DNA of 58,899 nt from JAWODU01 sp046483125 (lineage in GTDB: Bacteria; Verrucomicrobiota; Kiritimatiellia; UBA8416; JAWODU01). Shown here one piece after another: positions 48,615-57,041 of the stretch. The notes beneath the pieces are model-generated. The model searched no databases. It was given only the letters and a program-made list of their open reading frames with translations, and was not told the DNA's origin. A program made the position numbers and the translations under genes. Location: positions 1 to 58,899 of the forward strand of contig JAWODU010000049.1 of NCBI GenBank assembly GCA_046483125.1, read 5' to 3'. How positions within the stretch are numbered: the first letter of the stretch is position 1; each line of letters starts with the position of its first letter.

Positions 48615-51059
48615 TCACGAAAAGCAGAGATCGACCACTTCCTCGAAGGTATCCGCAAAGTGCGCCTTCAGTCCCTTCCGAATATGCTCGGGCAATTCTT
48701 CGTAGTCTTTCCTGTTCGGCGAAGGAAACACCAGGTTCCGCACCTTGGCCCTCTTGGCGGCTATTGTTTTTTCCTTTATACCCCCCACCGGCATAACCCG
48801 CCCGGTCAGCGTCAGTTCGCCGCTCATGGCGAACTTCCGGGCTATCGGCTTATTTACGGCCAGCGAGTATAGAGCCGAAGCCATGGTAATGCCGGCCGAG
48901 GGTCCGTCCTTGGGGGTCGCGCCCGCCGGAACGTGCAGATGAATAAAATGTCTGTTGAAGAAATCATTCGGTTTTCTGCCGTTGTCCAGAAACGACCGGA
49001 CATAGGTATAGGCAATCTCGGATGATTCCACCATCACCTTGCCCAGCTGTCCCGTCTGCTTGAAACCTGTTTTGTCCGAAGCTACCCCCGTGGCCTCCAC
49101 AAACAGACTGTCGCCGCCCAGCGCGGTCCACGCCAGTCCCATTACAACGCCGGGCCTGGGATTCCTGTAAAGTGCTTCATCCGTGAAAACCCTTTTACCA
49201 AGGAGGCCGGGAAGATCGTTCTTCCGGATTTTGACGTTCTGCACGTTTCCCTCGACCATTTTCTTAACGGATTTGCGCATGATCTTTTTCAGGTGATTTT
49301 CCAGTCCGCGCACGCCGGGCTCGCGGGCGTACCCGTCTACGATCTCCCGCAGGGCCGCGGCCTCGATAGTCAACTGCTTTCTTTTCAGGGCGTGCGCCTT
49401 CAGCTGTCTGGGGACCAGGTGTCTGCGAGCTATGCGGACTTTCTCTTCGGCAATGTATCCGGCCAGTTTTATGATCTCCATCCTGTCCAGAAGGGGCCGG
49501 GGAATCGTGTCGGTCTGGTTTGCCGTGCAGATGAAGAACACGTTGGAAAGGTCGAAACGAACATCGAGATAATGGTCCAGGAAATCCCTGTTCTGTTCGG
49601 GATCCAGCACTTCCAGGAGCGCCGAAGCCGGATCGCCGTGGTAGCTCGCACCGACCTTGTCTATTTCGTCGATCATGATAACCGGGTTGGCGCTTTGGCA
49701 CGTACGCATGGTCTGTATGAACTTGCCGGGAAGTGCCCCGATGTACGTTCTCCGGTGACCCTTTATTTCGGCTTCGTCCCTGATGCCGCCCACGGAAAAC
49801 CTGTAGAAGTTGCGTCCTATGCTCCGCGCGATGGACTGTCCCAGGGACGTTTTGCCAACGCCCGGCGGACCCACAAAACACAGAATCGAGCCGGAAATAT
49901 TGCCCTTCATTATCCCTACCGAAAGGAACTCCAGTATCCGCTCTTTAACATCCTGGAGTCCGTAATGGTCCCTGTTAAGGGTCTTTCCCGCTTTATTTAT
50001 GTCGTAGTTGTCCCCGGTAAATACACCCCATGGAAGAATCGTGAGCCAGTCCAGGTAATTGCGCGTCACGTTGAATTCAGGGGAAACGGGTTCCAGCAGT
50101 TTGAGCTTTTCCATTTCTTCCCTGATGCGTTCGCCGGCTTCCTGTGTGGGCCGGAGTTCCTTCAATCTCTGCTCGAACCGCTCGACTTCCGCCTCTTTGC
50201 CCTCTTTGCTCAGGCCCAGTTCTTTTTTGATGGCTTTTAACTGCTCGCGCAGAAAAAAATCCCTCTGCTGTTTGGACAGTTTCTCTTCTATCTGTTTGCT
50301 GATCTTCGCCTGGATTTTCGATATGTCTATTTCCTTTTTCAGCAGAAAGAGCACTTTCTGAAGGCGCGGGCGGATATTAATTGTCTCAAGAACTTCCTGC
50401 AGTTCTTCGCCCCCGGCCGTGGTGAGGGCGGCGGCTATGTCCGCCAGGCGGCCCGGCTCGTTTACGTTCGACCTCGCCATCAGGTGGCGAAGCTCCTCCT
50501 TGTGAAGAGGGTTCAGGCCGATCAATTCCTTTATGCTTTTTATTACTTCCGCCGAATATGCCTTCAGTTCTTCGTTTTCGGACATCTCCGTTTCGTATAC
50601 GTATTCTACCCTGGCTGCGATAAACGGTTCTTCATGCAGGATCTTCTCGATCCTGAAACGCTCCATGGCCGCCAGGAGCACCTGGATCCTGCCGTCTTCT
50701 CCGAGACGGGCGGCCTGAAGTATCTGGGCTATGACGCCGAATTCGTGAAGATCCGCCTTCCCCTCCGGTTCCGGAGATTCCTCTTCTTTTCCGGAGTTTC
50801 TCTTGAGAACCAGCCCGACGAATTTGGGTTTGGACCTGTCCTTTTCACCTGCCAGCGAAGCGAGCTGTTCTTCTTCCAGGGTAAGGGGAACCGTCATTCT
50901 GGGGAAAACGGGCCTGTTGTCCAGAGTCAGGATGGGAAGCTGTTGGGGGAACATCTCCCGGGCCAGAACGATCTTGTTGTCGTCCGGTCCCGGCGACCGG
51001 CCTCCGGGTATCACTTCAACTTCGGTGTCTTTTTCTTTTTTTCGCTTTTTCCGCGGCAT
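48615..51059 (-). CDS. lon: ATP-dependent protease Lon
   Basis: 814 residues from the ATG at 51059, with GGAGGG upstream. N-terminal LAN domain (ILTLDNRPVFPRMTVPL onwards), coiled-coil, AAA+ domain with Walker A GPPGVGKTSL (about 400) and Walker B VIMIDEIDK, and a C-terminal protease with the Ser-Lys dyad: KDGPSAGITMAS (Ser about 718) and VGGIKEKTIAAKRA (Lys about 760). The N terminus is unusually basic (MPRKKRKKEK). It degrades damaged and regulatory proteins in the cytoplasm. Confidence 0.98.
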   Translation of the reverse strand: MPRKKRKKEKDTEVEVIPGGRSPGPDDNKIVLAREMFPQQLPILTLDNRPVFPRMTVPLTLEEEQLASLAGEKDRSKPKFVGLVLKRNSGKEEESPEPEGKADLHEFGVIAQILQAARLGEDGRIQVLLAAMERFRIEKILHEEPFIAARVEYVYETEMSENEELKAYSAEVIKSIKELIGLNPLHKEELRHLMARSNVNEPGRLADIAAALTTAGGEELQEVLETINIRPRLQKVLFLLKKEIDISKIQAKISKQIEEKLSKQQRDFFLREQLKAIKKELGLSKEGKEAEVERFEQRLKELRPTQEAGERIREEMEKLKLLEPVSPEFNVTRNYLDWLTILPWGVFTGDNYDINKAGKTLNRDHYGLQDVKERILEFLSVGIMKGNISGSILCFVGPPGVGKTSLGQSIARSIGRNFYRFSVGGIRDEAEIKGHRRTYIGALPGKFIQTMRTCQSANPVIMIDEIDKVGASYHGDPASALLEVLDPEQNRDFLDHYLDVRFDLSNVFFICTANQTDTIPRPLLDRMEIIKLAGYIAEEKVRIARRHLVPRQLKAHALKRKQLTIEAAALREIVDGYAREPGVRGLENHLKKIMRKSVKKMVEGNVQNVKIRKNDLPGLLGKRVFTDEALYRNPRPGVVMGLAWTALGGDSLFVEATGVASDKTGFKQTGQLGKVMVESSEIAYTYVRSFLDNGRKPNDFFNRHFIHLHVPAGATPKDGPSAGITMASALYSLAVNKPIARKFAMSGELTLTGRVMPVGGIKEKTIAAKRAKVRNLVFPSPNRKDYEELPEHIRKGLKAHFADTFEEVVDLCFS

Positions 51060-51273
51060 AAGACTGCCCTCCGGCTTCGCCCAGGATCTGTTCCCGGGCG
51101 GCAAACTGTTCGCTCACGCGAATAATTCAGGTTAGAAAAACCGGCACTTAAAAGCAACCCAGGGATTTTTATAGTTTGGGCGTGAGGGAGTTCGTCCTTG
51201 GAAGCAGGGGACAACCACGGATTGCACGGATGAGAGATTTACGGGAAAAACGGGGAGGAAAAGAAGACATTCA

Positions 51274-51290
51274 GACAGGATCTACAGGAT
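51274..51290 (+). repeat. GACAGGATCTACAGGAT interspersed repeat
   Basis: Lies in the 357-nt gap 51060-51416. The same word combination, in reverse, is at 24852-24880. Just upstream (51211-51240) is ACCACGGATTGCACGGATGAGAG, a phrase commonly seen in intergenic repeats of environmental bacteria. The rest of this gap contains the lon promoter region and nothing else recognised. Confidence 0.35.
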
Positions 51291-51416
51291 AGATTGAGGC
51301 TTTGTTCCCCTTGCATCACGAGGACGCCAAAAGCTGAAAATTTTCATCCTGTGCTTGCCCGCGGGGCGCTGTACTGATAGAAAGTGACCGTAAAACTGTC
51401 TGTAGAAAGACCTTTT

Positions 51417-51740
51417 ATGACAACAAGATTCATTTTTACGGCAACGCTGGCGGTGCTCATTGCCTCTGCCGGCTGTGGCATTCCGGGAAGGGACGAAGTC
51501 TGCCGTACCGCGCGCGAGGCCGTGAAGGCGCTCCCGGAAGTACCCGATGACGCCGCGCTCTGCCCGCGTGAGGAAATGGAAATATACATGGGCAAGAACG
51601 CCTCTTATGTCATAATTCCGGGAGTGCCGTTGGAAGGTCCTGCTGAAACCTACAACTCCTATACCGTACACCTTAAAAGGGTGGCGCGCCGCTGGGAAGT
51701 TGAACGATGCTTTCCCACTCCGGATTATCCGGCACAGTGA
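51417..51740 (+). CDS. Small lipoprotein
   Basis: 107 residues from the ATG at 51417. A lipoprotein signal is clear: MTTRFIFTATLAVLIASAGC, with the lipobox ASAGC giving the modified Cys. The rest is short, with a small beta-rich domain (MEIYMGKNASYVIIPGVPLEG, SYTVHLKRVARRWEVERCF). No family recognised. It ends 43 nt before the start of the radical SAM gene. Confidence 0.68.
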   Translation: MTTRFIFTATLAVLIASAGCGIPGRDEVCRTAREAVKALPEVPDDAALCPREEMEIYMGKNASYVIIPGVPLEGPAETYNSYTVHLKRVARRWEVERCFPTPDYPAQ

Positions 51741-51783
51741 TTTGCGCTTCGGCCCCGGTGTCTCCGCCGGAGCCGGCCGATCT

Positions 51784-52950
51784 ATGAAGCTGATCCTTAT
51801 TTCAATTGGACGTCTGCCGTGGTACAGGAAGGGCGAAAAGCTTTTCTTCTTCTACACCCCCAGGCTCGGCCTTCCGTATATCGCCGCGGTTACTCCGCCG
51901 GAATGGGAAACTCACATCCTCGACGGCGTGCAGGTGGAGGATGTGGATTTCAACGAACAGGCCGACCTGGTCGGCTTCTCGGTGCTCACTCCCTTTGCCG
52001 TTGAATCCTACAGGGCGGCCGACGCCTACCGGCGCCTCGGCGTAACTGTAGTAATGGGAGGAGTTCACCCGACCCTGATGCCCGAAGAAGCGGCCGGGCA
52101 TTGCGACGCGGTTGTAACCGGAGAAGGAGATGAAATATGGCCGCGGCTTCTTGCCGACTTTTCCGCGGGCAGGCTTAAGAAGTTTTATACACAGGAGACC
52201 CCGGTGGATTTCGCTTCTCTTCCCGGCCCGAAGTTCTCGGCCATCAGGAACACGGGCGGGTACTCGGTGGCGAACGGCTTACAGATAGTGAGGGGCTGTC
52301 CCCGCGGCGGCGAGTGCGGTTTCTGCGTGGTATCCCGGATTTTCGGCAATAAACACAGAACCATGCCCATTGACCGCGTGGTCCGTGAAATAGAATCGCG
52401 CGCCGAAGACGCCGGTTCCTCCGGTATCAACGTTTCCGCCTCCTGCGCCATGAACCATACGCCCTATATCAGGGCTTTCGCCGAAGCCGTAAAACCTCTG
52501 AAGATAAGATGGAGCGGCGGCGCTCTGCTTCACGGGCTCGACGTTTCCCTTTTCGGCAAATTCAAGGCAAGCGGATGTGAATACATTTACACCGAGACCG
52601 GGGTTCCCTCCCAAAGAAAGGACCCGGGTAAATACAACAGGTATCGCGAGATAATATCGCGCCTTCACGACAACGGCATCGAAATCTCGTATAATTTCAC
52701 TGTCGGTCTCGACACCGATACCAGGGACGTATTCGAGGAAGTGATGTCATTCATAGACGAGAACAATCTGCAGACGCGATTCTGCGCGATTCAGCTTTTT
52801 GTTCCCTGGCCGGGCACGGATGTCCACAAGCGCGTCGAAAAGGAAGGCAGGATAACAGACAGGGACTGGTCGCATTACGATAACACCAGGGCGGTATTCA
52901 GACCGAAGCTCATGTCGGTGAAGGAATTCGAATCTCACGGAAAGGAATAG
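51784..52950 (+). CDS. B12-binding-domain radical SAM protein with atypical cluster motif
   Basis: 388 residues from the ATG at 51784. N-terminal cobalamin-binding-like domain: DLVGFSVLTPFAVESYRAAD, VVMGGVHPTLMPEEAA, AVVTGEGDEIWPRLL. The radical SAM section begins LQIVRGCPRGGECGFCVV, giving C172-x5-C178-x2-C181 instead of CX3CX2C. TIM-barrel strands follow (IRWSGGALLHGLDVSLF, CEYIYTETGVPSQRK, NFTVGLDTDTRDVFEEVMSFI). Hopanoid, lipid and tetrapyrrole enzymes share this layout; the reaction is unknown. The atypical spacing is genuine, as the frame is otherwise intact. Confidence 0.85.
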   Translation: MKLILISIGRLPWYRKGEKLFFFYTPRLGLPYIAAVTPPEWETHILDGVQVEDVDFNEQADLVGFSVLTPFAVESYRAADAYRRLGVTVVMGGVHPTLMPEEAAGHCDAVVTGEGDEIWPRLLADFSAGRLKKFYTQETPVDFASLPGPKFSAIRNTGGYSVANGLQIVRGCPRGGECGFCVVSRIFGNKHRTMPIDRVVREIESRAEDAGSSGINVSASCAMNHTPYIRAFAEAVKPLKIRWSGGALLHGLDVSLFGKFKASGCEYIYTETGVPSQRKDPGKYNRYREIISRLHDNGIEISYNFTVGLDTDTRDVFEEVMSFIDENNLQTRFCAIQLFVPWPGTDVHKRVEKEGRITDRDWSHYDNTRAVFRPKLMSVKEFESHGKE

Positions 52951-52957
52951 GAAAGTT

Positions 52958-53755
52958 TCAACCGCTCAATTCCCTACTGCGCTCGGCCGCGGCTTTGATC
53001 GTGTCCCTCAGAATCCCGCGTATGTCCGAATTCTCAAGCACCTCCATGCCGGCCGCGGTGGTTCCCTTTGAAGAAGTCACGGCAGAAAGAAGTTCGTCGA
53101 CCTGCATTTTCCCTTCGGCAAGCAGGCGGGAAGTTCCCAGCATTGTCTGTATGGCGAGTTTGGAAGCATGCTTCCGCCCGATTCCATGGTCAACCGCAAC
53201 GTCAACGAACAGCTTCATCAGGTAGGTGAAGAAAGCCGGCCCGGATCCGCTCAGGGCCGTAACAACGTCGAACTTCGTCTCCGGAAGCTCCATGACGCGG
53301 CCGAAAGCGGACAGGAGTTTTTCGGCTGTCCTCCTGTCGTTTTCAGTGGTCCTTTTTCCCGCGCAGAAAACACTCATCGCTTCACGGGAAAGGCATCCGA
53401 GATTGGGCATTACTCTTATTACCCTTGCCTCAGTAAGAATTGATTCAATATGCGCGATTTTCTTGCCCGCCACGATGGATACGATAAGGTGCTCATCGGT
53501 TACACCGCCGGCAATCTCGCGCAGAACCTCGTCAAGATTCTGTGGTTTGACCGCGAGGAACACGGTCTCCGCGTTTCCCGGGACAACGGTGTTTTTCGAA
53601 TAAGCGTTCACACCGTACTGTTTTTTTACGGCGGCCCGGCGCTCCGCCCTGATATCGCTGGCAAACAGCTCGTGAGGGACCACGGCCCTGGAACCGATCA
53701 GCGATGAAATCATCGCCTCGGCCATCTTTCCGCATCCTATGAACCCGATTTTCAT
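52958..53755 (-). CDS. proC: Pyrroline-5-carboxylate reductase
   Basis: 265 residues, the usual length. NAD(P)-binding MKIGFIGCGKMAEAMI at the N terminus, VFLAVKPQNLDEVL and VIRVMPNLGCLS, and the C-terminal dimer/active-site signature ALSGSGPAFFTYL, followed by SKGTTAAGMEVLENSDIRGILR. It catalyses the last step of proline synthesis. It is convergent with the radical SAM gene, with 7 nt between the two stops. Confidence 0.97.
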   Translation of the reverse strand: MKIGFIGCGKMAEAMISSLIGSRAVVPHELFASDIRAERRAAVKKQYGVNAYSKNTVVPGNAETVFLAVKPQNLDEVLREIAGGVTDEHLIVSIVAGKKIAHIESILTEARVIRVMPNLGCLSREAMSVFCAGKRTTENDRRTAEKLLSAFGRVMELPETKFDVVTALSGSGPAFFTYLMKLFVDVAVDHGIGRKHASKLAIQTMLGTSRLLAEGKMQVDELLSAVTSSKGTTAAGMEVLENSDIRGILRDTIKAAAERSRELSG

Positions 53756-53855
53756 TTGCTTCCCGCGTCGCCAATTGACTGATTAGCGGTGTATGTATTG
53801 AAAATCAGCCCTGCGGTCAAGCATATATAATCTTTGCATATTTGCAAATTTGCGC

Positions 53856-53884
53856 TTGCCGCCGTTTTAGTTTCCGGCTATGCT
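53856..53884 (+). promoter_or_regulatory. Candidate sigma70 promoter upstream of the NtrC-type regulator
   Basis: TTGCCG (53856-53861), 17-nt spacer and TATGCT (53879-53884), 57 nt before the start codon. Immediately upstream, 53833-53848 reads TTTGCATATTTGCAAA, an imperfect palindrome that could be an operator. Confidence 0.45.
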
Positions 53885-53940
53885 GTCTATGTACATTAGG
53901 AGCGTTGTAAGTAACCCCGAAAACATTATAGAGACCGGAA

Positions 53941-55368
53941 ATGTCCCGCGTACTGGTAGTAGACAACGAAGCCAGCATACTCAGTGTGCTCAGCACTCTT
54001 CTTAAAGCCGAAGGTCACGAAGTTACTCCGGTAAAGGAACCGGAAAAGGCCCGTGATCTTATCGGCCAGCACGATTTCGATCTCATGATCTCCGATATCC
54101 GGATGAAGCCTCTCTCCGGTATGGATCTGCTTTCCATCGCCCGGGCTCAACAGCCTCAGATGTCGGTAATAATGCTTACCGCCTACGGTTCCATAGAAAC
54201 CGCCATCGAAGCCATGAAACTGGGCGCTTTCGATTACGTTACCAAGCCCTTTAAAGTCGACGAACTGTTGATTATCGTTCAGCGCGCGCTCGACTACAAA
54301 GCCGCTCTCGCCGAAAACGTAGACCTCAAGGACAAGGTGCGGGTCAGGTACCAGTTCGAAAACATCGTGGCCGAAAGCCTTTCGATGAAGAACGTCTGCC
54401 GAATGGTACAGAAAGTCGCTCCCACGGAAACTTCCGTGCTGATATCAGGCGAAAGCGGAACCGGAAAGGAACTCGTGGCCAAAGCTATCCACGCTTACAG
54501 CAAGCGCAAGGACAACCGGTTTCTCGATGTCAACTGCGCGGCCCTGCCGGAACCCCTGCTGGAATCCGAAATGTTCGGCCACGTCAAGGGAGCTTTTACA
54601 GGCGCTTCAGCCAATAAGAAGGGTCTATTTGAAGCCGCTGAAAAAGGCACAATATTTCTGGACGAAGTCGGCTCAATGCCGCTGAGCATTCAGGGCAAAC
54701 TTCTGCGCGTGCTCCAGGAAAAAGAAATCCGCAGAGTCGGCGGCAATGAAAACATTCCCGTGGACGCGCGAGTCGTGGCGGCGACAAACACGGACCTTGA
54801 AGAGCTCACCAACAAGGGTGAGTTCCGCCAGGACCTCTTCTACCGCCTGAGCGTAATTCCCATACATATCGAGCCGCTCCGCAGCCGCAAGGAAGATATA
54901 ATGCCGCTGGTTTTTCATTTTGTCCGCAGTGAACTCGGTCCTGACCGCGAAAAGCCCGGTGTGTCCTCTGGAGCGCTGCGCATACTGGAAAACTACCCCT
55001 GGCCGGGCAACGCCAGGGAACTTCAGAACTGCGTTAAACACGCTCTCACTTTCTGCAGAAGCGATGAGATAACGAAAGACGTCCTGCCGCCCAAGATTGT
55101 CGAAGCCGCCAGAAGCATTCGCACCGGCGGCGAGGAAGCTTCCGATGAAAGCATGCGGTACCGTTCACTCAGAGATTTCCTCCACGCCAAGGAAAAGGAA
55201 TATCTCGAGCAGGTAATCGACGCCATGAACGGGGACAAGGAAGCCGCAGCCAACGCACTCAAAATCAGCCTGGCCACTCTCTACAGGAAGCTTTCCAGGG
55301 AACAGAAGCGCGGTGGGCCTGAATCCGAAGGAGAAGCTTCTCCTCTTGCATCCGGAGAAGAAAGTTGA
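53941..55368 (+). CDS. NtrC-family sigma-54 response regulator
   Basis: 475 residues: receiver domain (Asp52 phosphoacceptor in MISDIRMKPLSG, Lys102 in YVTKPFKV), AAA+ domain with Walker A GESGTGKE (170-177), sigma54-contact GAFTGA (217-222) and Walker B GTIFLDE, then a Fis-type helix-turn-helix (AANALKISLATLYRKLSRE). No cognate histidine kinase gene is adjacent. The stop overlaps the TTG of the next gene, so they form an operon. Confidence 0.95.
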   Translation: MSRVLVVDNEASILSVLSTLLKAEGHEVTPVKEPEKARDLIGQHDFDLMISDIRMKPLSGMDLLSIARAQQPQMSVIMLTAYGSIETAIEAMKLGAFDYVTKPFKVDELLIIVQRALDYKAALAENVDLKDKVRVRYQFENIVAESLSMKNVCRMVQKVAPTETSVLISGESGTGKELVAKAIHAYSKRKDNRFLDVNCAALPEPLLESEMFGHVKGAFTGASANKKGLFEAAEKGTIFLDEVGSMPLSIQGKLLRVLQEKEIRRVGGNENIPVDARVVAATNTDLEELTNKGEFRQDLFYRLSVIPIHIEPLRSRKEDIMPLVFHFVRSELGPDREKPGVSSGALRILENYPWPGNARELQNCVKHALTFCRSDEITKDVLPPKIVEAARSIRTGGEEASDESMRYRSLRDFLHAKEKEYLEQVIDAMNGDKEAAANALKISLATLYRKLSREQKRGGPESEGEASPLASGEES

Positions 55369-56303
55369 AAGGCATCAGCCACTTTGCCGTTGGCACGGCC
55401 GTGGCTTCGTGTTTTCCCGCGGCCGTTGAGGCCGCGGCCTCCGGCAACCCGCTTTACTTTGTCCTGGGAGGAGTATTCGGCCTGCTTCCGGATACGCTTG
55501 ATTTCAAATTCTGCCGGTTCTTTTTCAGACACGATATTGAAATCGCCCCGGACCCCAGCGATCCCGACCCCCGCATGATCGCCCGTGCCGTAGTCTCGGC
55601 CGCCGAAAAAGCCGCGGTGACCGGCAGGCCCGTCAGGATAAAACTCGACACCGTCAGACTCGGAGCGGATCTGTGGCTGAGATACGAACTCAAGTTCAAC
55701 GCCGCCGACAGAAAGCTTGCCGTTTCCATTCCCGGGCCCGTTGATACCGGCGCGAACCCCGTAAAAAACGCTCCCTCGCCGAGGCGACGCCCCGTGTTGC
55801 TGGACCTGCCGGTGGAAGTGTCTCCCGATTACTGCGCTTCAACGGTCGTGGATATTTTCGACGGCCCGGTACTGGAACTGGCACCGGAAAATCCCGGGAG
55901 AATCACGGCCCGTTTCCTGCCCTGGCACAGGCAATGGACGCACGGTGTGCCGGCTTGTCTCATCGCCTCCGGTCTGGCGGGAGTGTTGTGGGGACCACTG
56001 GCCGCAATCATTTCGGCCTGCGTCTGGGGCGCGCATATCGCGGTCGACCAGCTCGGCTTCATGGGGAGTAACCTTCTGGCGCCTTTCACCAGGAAACGGG
56101 TAACAGGCATGAGACTCCTGAAATCCGGGGACTCGCGCGCCAATTTCGCCGCCGTGTGGATTTCCTGCCTGGTGATATTCTGGAACCTCTACAGCAACGA
56201 TCCTCCCCCGGGGCACCACATAAATTTCCTGCAGGTCATCTTCTTCGGCCTGGCCCTGCCGGCCCTTCTATGGGCGCTGGCCCGGCGCCTCATTCCGGAC
56301 TGA
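55365..56303 (+). CDS. YdjM-family (metal-dependent hydrolase-like) membrane protein
   Basis: 312 residues. Start is TTG overlapping the preceding stop (TTGA). The N terminus is KGISHFAVGTAVASCFPAA and the family pattern includes GGVFGLLPDTLDFKFCRFFF, WHRQWTHGVPACLIASGLAG and WGAHIAVDQLGFMG, with His/Asp residues placed as in YdjM/LrgB-adjacent metal-binding membrane proteins. An approximately 150-residue soluble insert (60-190, with RLGADLWLRYELKF) separates the two halves. It is co-transcribed with the NtrC-type regulator, so a signalling or envelope role is possible. Confidence 0.8.
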   Translation: MKGISHFAVGTAVASCFPAAVEAAASGNPLYFVLGGVFGLLPDTLDFKFCRFFFRHDIEIAPDPSDPDPRMIARAVVSAAEKAAVTGRPVRIKLDTVRLGADLWLRYELKFNAADRKLAVSIPGPVDTGANPVKNAPSPRRRPVLLDLPVEVSPDYCASTVVDIFDGPVLELAPENPGRITARFLPWHRQWTHGVPACLIASGLAGVLWGPLAAIISACVWGAHIAVDQLGFMGSNLLAPFTRKRVTGMRLLKSGDSRANFAAVWISCLVIFWNLYSNDPPPGHHINFLQVIFFGLALPALLWALARRLIPD

Positions 56304-56425
56304 CTTTTTGTGTTTTGTGAGACTCGCCCGCGCCAACCTCGCGCCGCTGAAGGGCAATCTTGCTTCCCCCGCGGCCCAGAGCCACTGGCCTCGATAATCC
56401 AGCCGGAGCAATCCTTAAATGCTAA

Positions 56426-56605
56426 TTCAAGGGCAGACCCCATGTCTCGGTCTTATGGCCGTACCTGATCGAGAAGTGGAAGAAGCATGATGCACACCAT
56501 ATCGCCTTTGCACCCGAGAATCCGCTCGGGCAATGGCGCGATATGATCCGGGAACTCTATGACATCAAACTGACAATACCCGGCGAACGCAGATCCAAAA
56601 GGTAA
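56426..56605 (+). pseudogene. Short open frame, probable 3' gene remnant
   Basis: A 59-codon frame ends in a coherent, protein-like stretch (LIEKWKKHDAHHIAFAPENP, then LGQWRDMIRELYDIKLTIPG and ERRSKR), followed by TAA at 56603-56605. It has no start codon near a ribosome site and is blocked upstream by TAA at 56423-56425. Read as the C-terminal remnant of an unidentified gene. The gap 56304-57041 otherwise contains GACCCC repeats and no intact gene. Confidence 0.35.
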
Positions 56606-56999
56606 GCAGCAGCTGTGGATATCTATCGGGCAAATGAGGTCGCGGCGGACAGGATGGCTATTTCGAGGATGCACGCACGGCTCTCCGCATGACGGAGATG
56701 ACCGCGACGGCTCGGGTCAGAATGCCTCAACCTGTTCGCCCGACCCTTTATGATGGCTCAAAGGTACTTTGATCTTCGAGATCCGGTAAACCAGACTGCC
56801 ACTGTCGGGCACCACGAACAGGTTCCGCCACCGGCTACACCGCACCTCGGCTGCCCTTGACCCCGCACCCGCAACTCACCATATAGAAGGAGCAGCACCC
56901 TCCTGCCCGCCGTCTCAAAAAACCGCGCGGCAAGAGGGACAGGGGTTTTCTCGCCCCAAATAAAATCACTTTTTACCGTTGACCTTTTCCTGGTACTCT

Positions 57000-57030
57000 G
57001 ACCCCTTAGCTTTATGACCCCTTAGCTTTA
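57000..57030 (+). repeat. Tandem GACCCC repeat
   Basis: Two identical 15-mers GACCCCTTAGCTTTA separated by a T (period 16), 12 nt before the GH43 gene start. Same build as 14616-14641. Such repeats may mark a mobile element end or an insertion hot spot. Confidence 0.55.
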
Positions 57031-57041
57031 GTCCCTGACCG

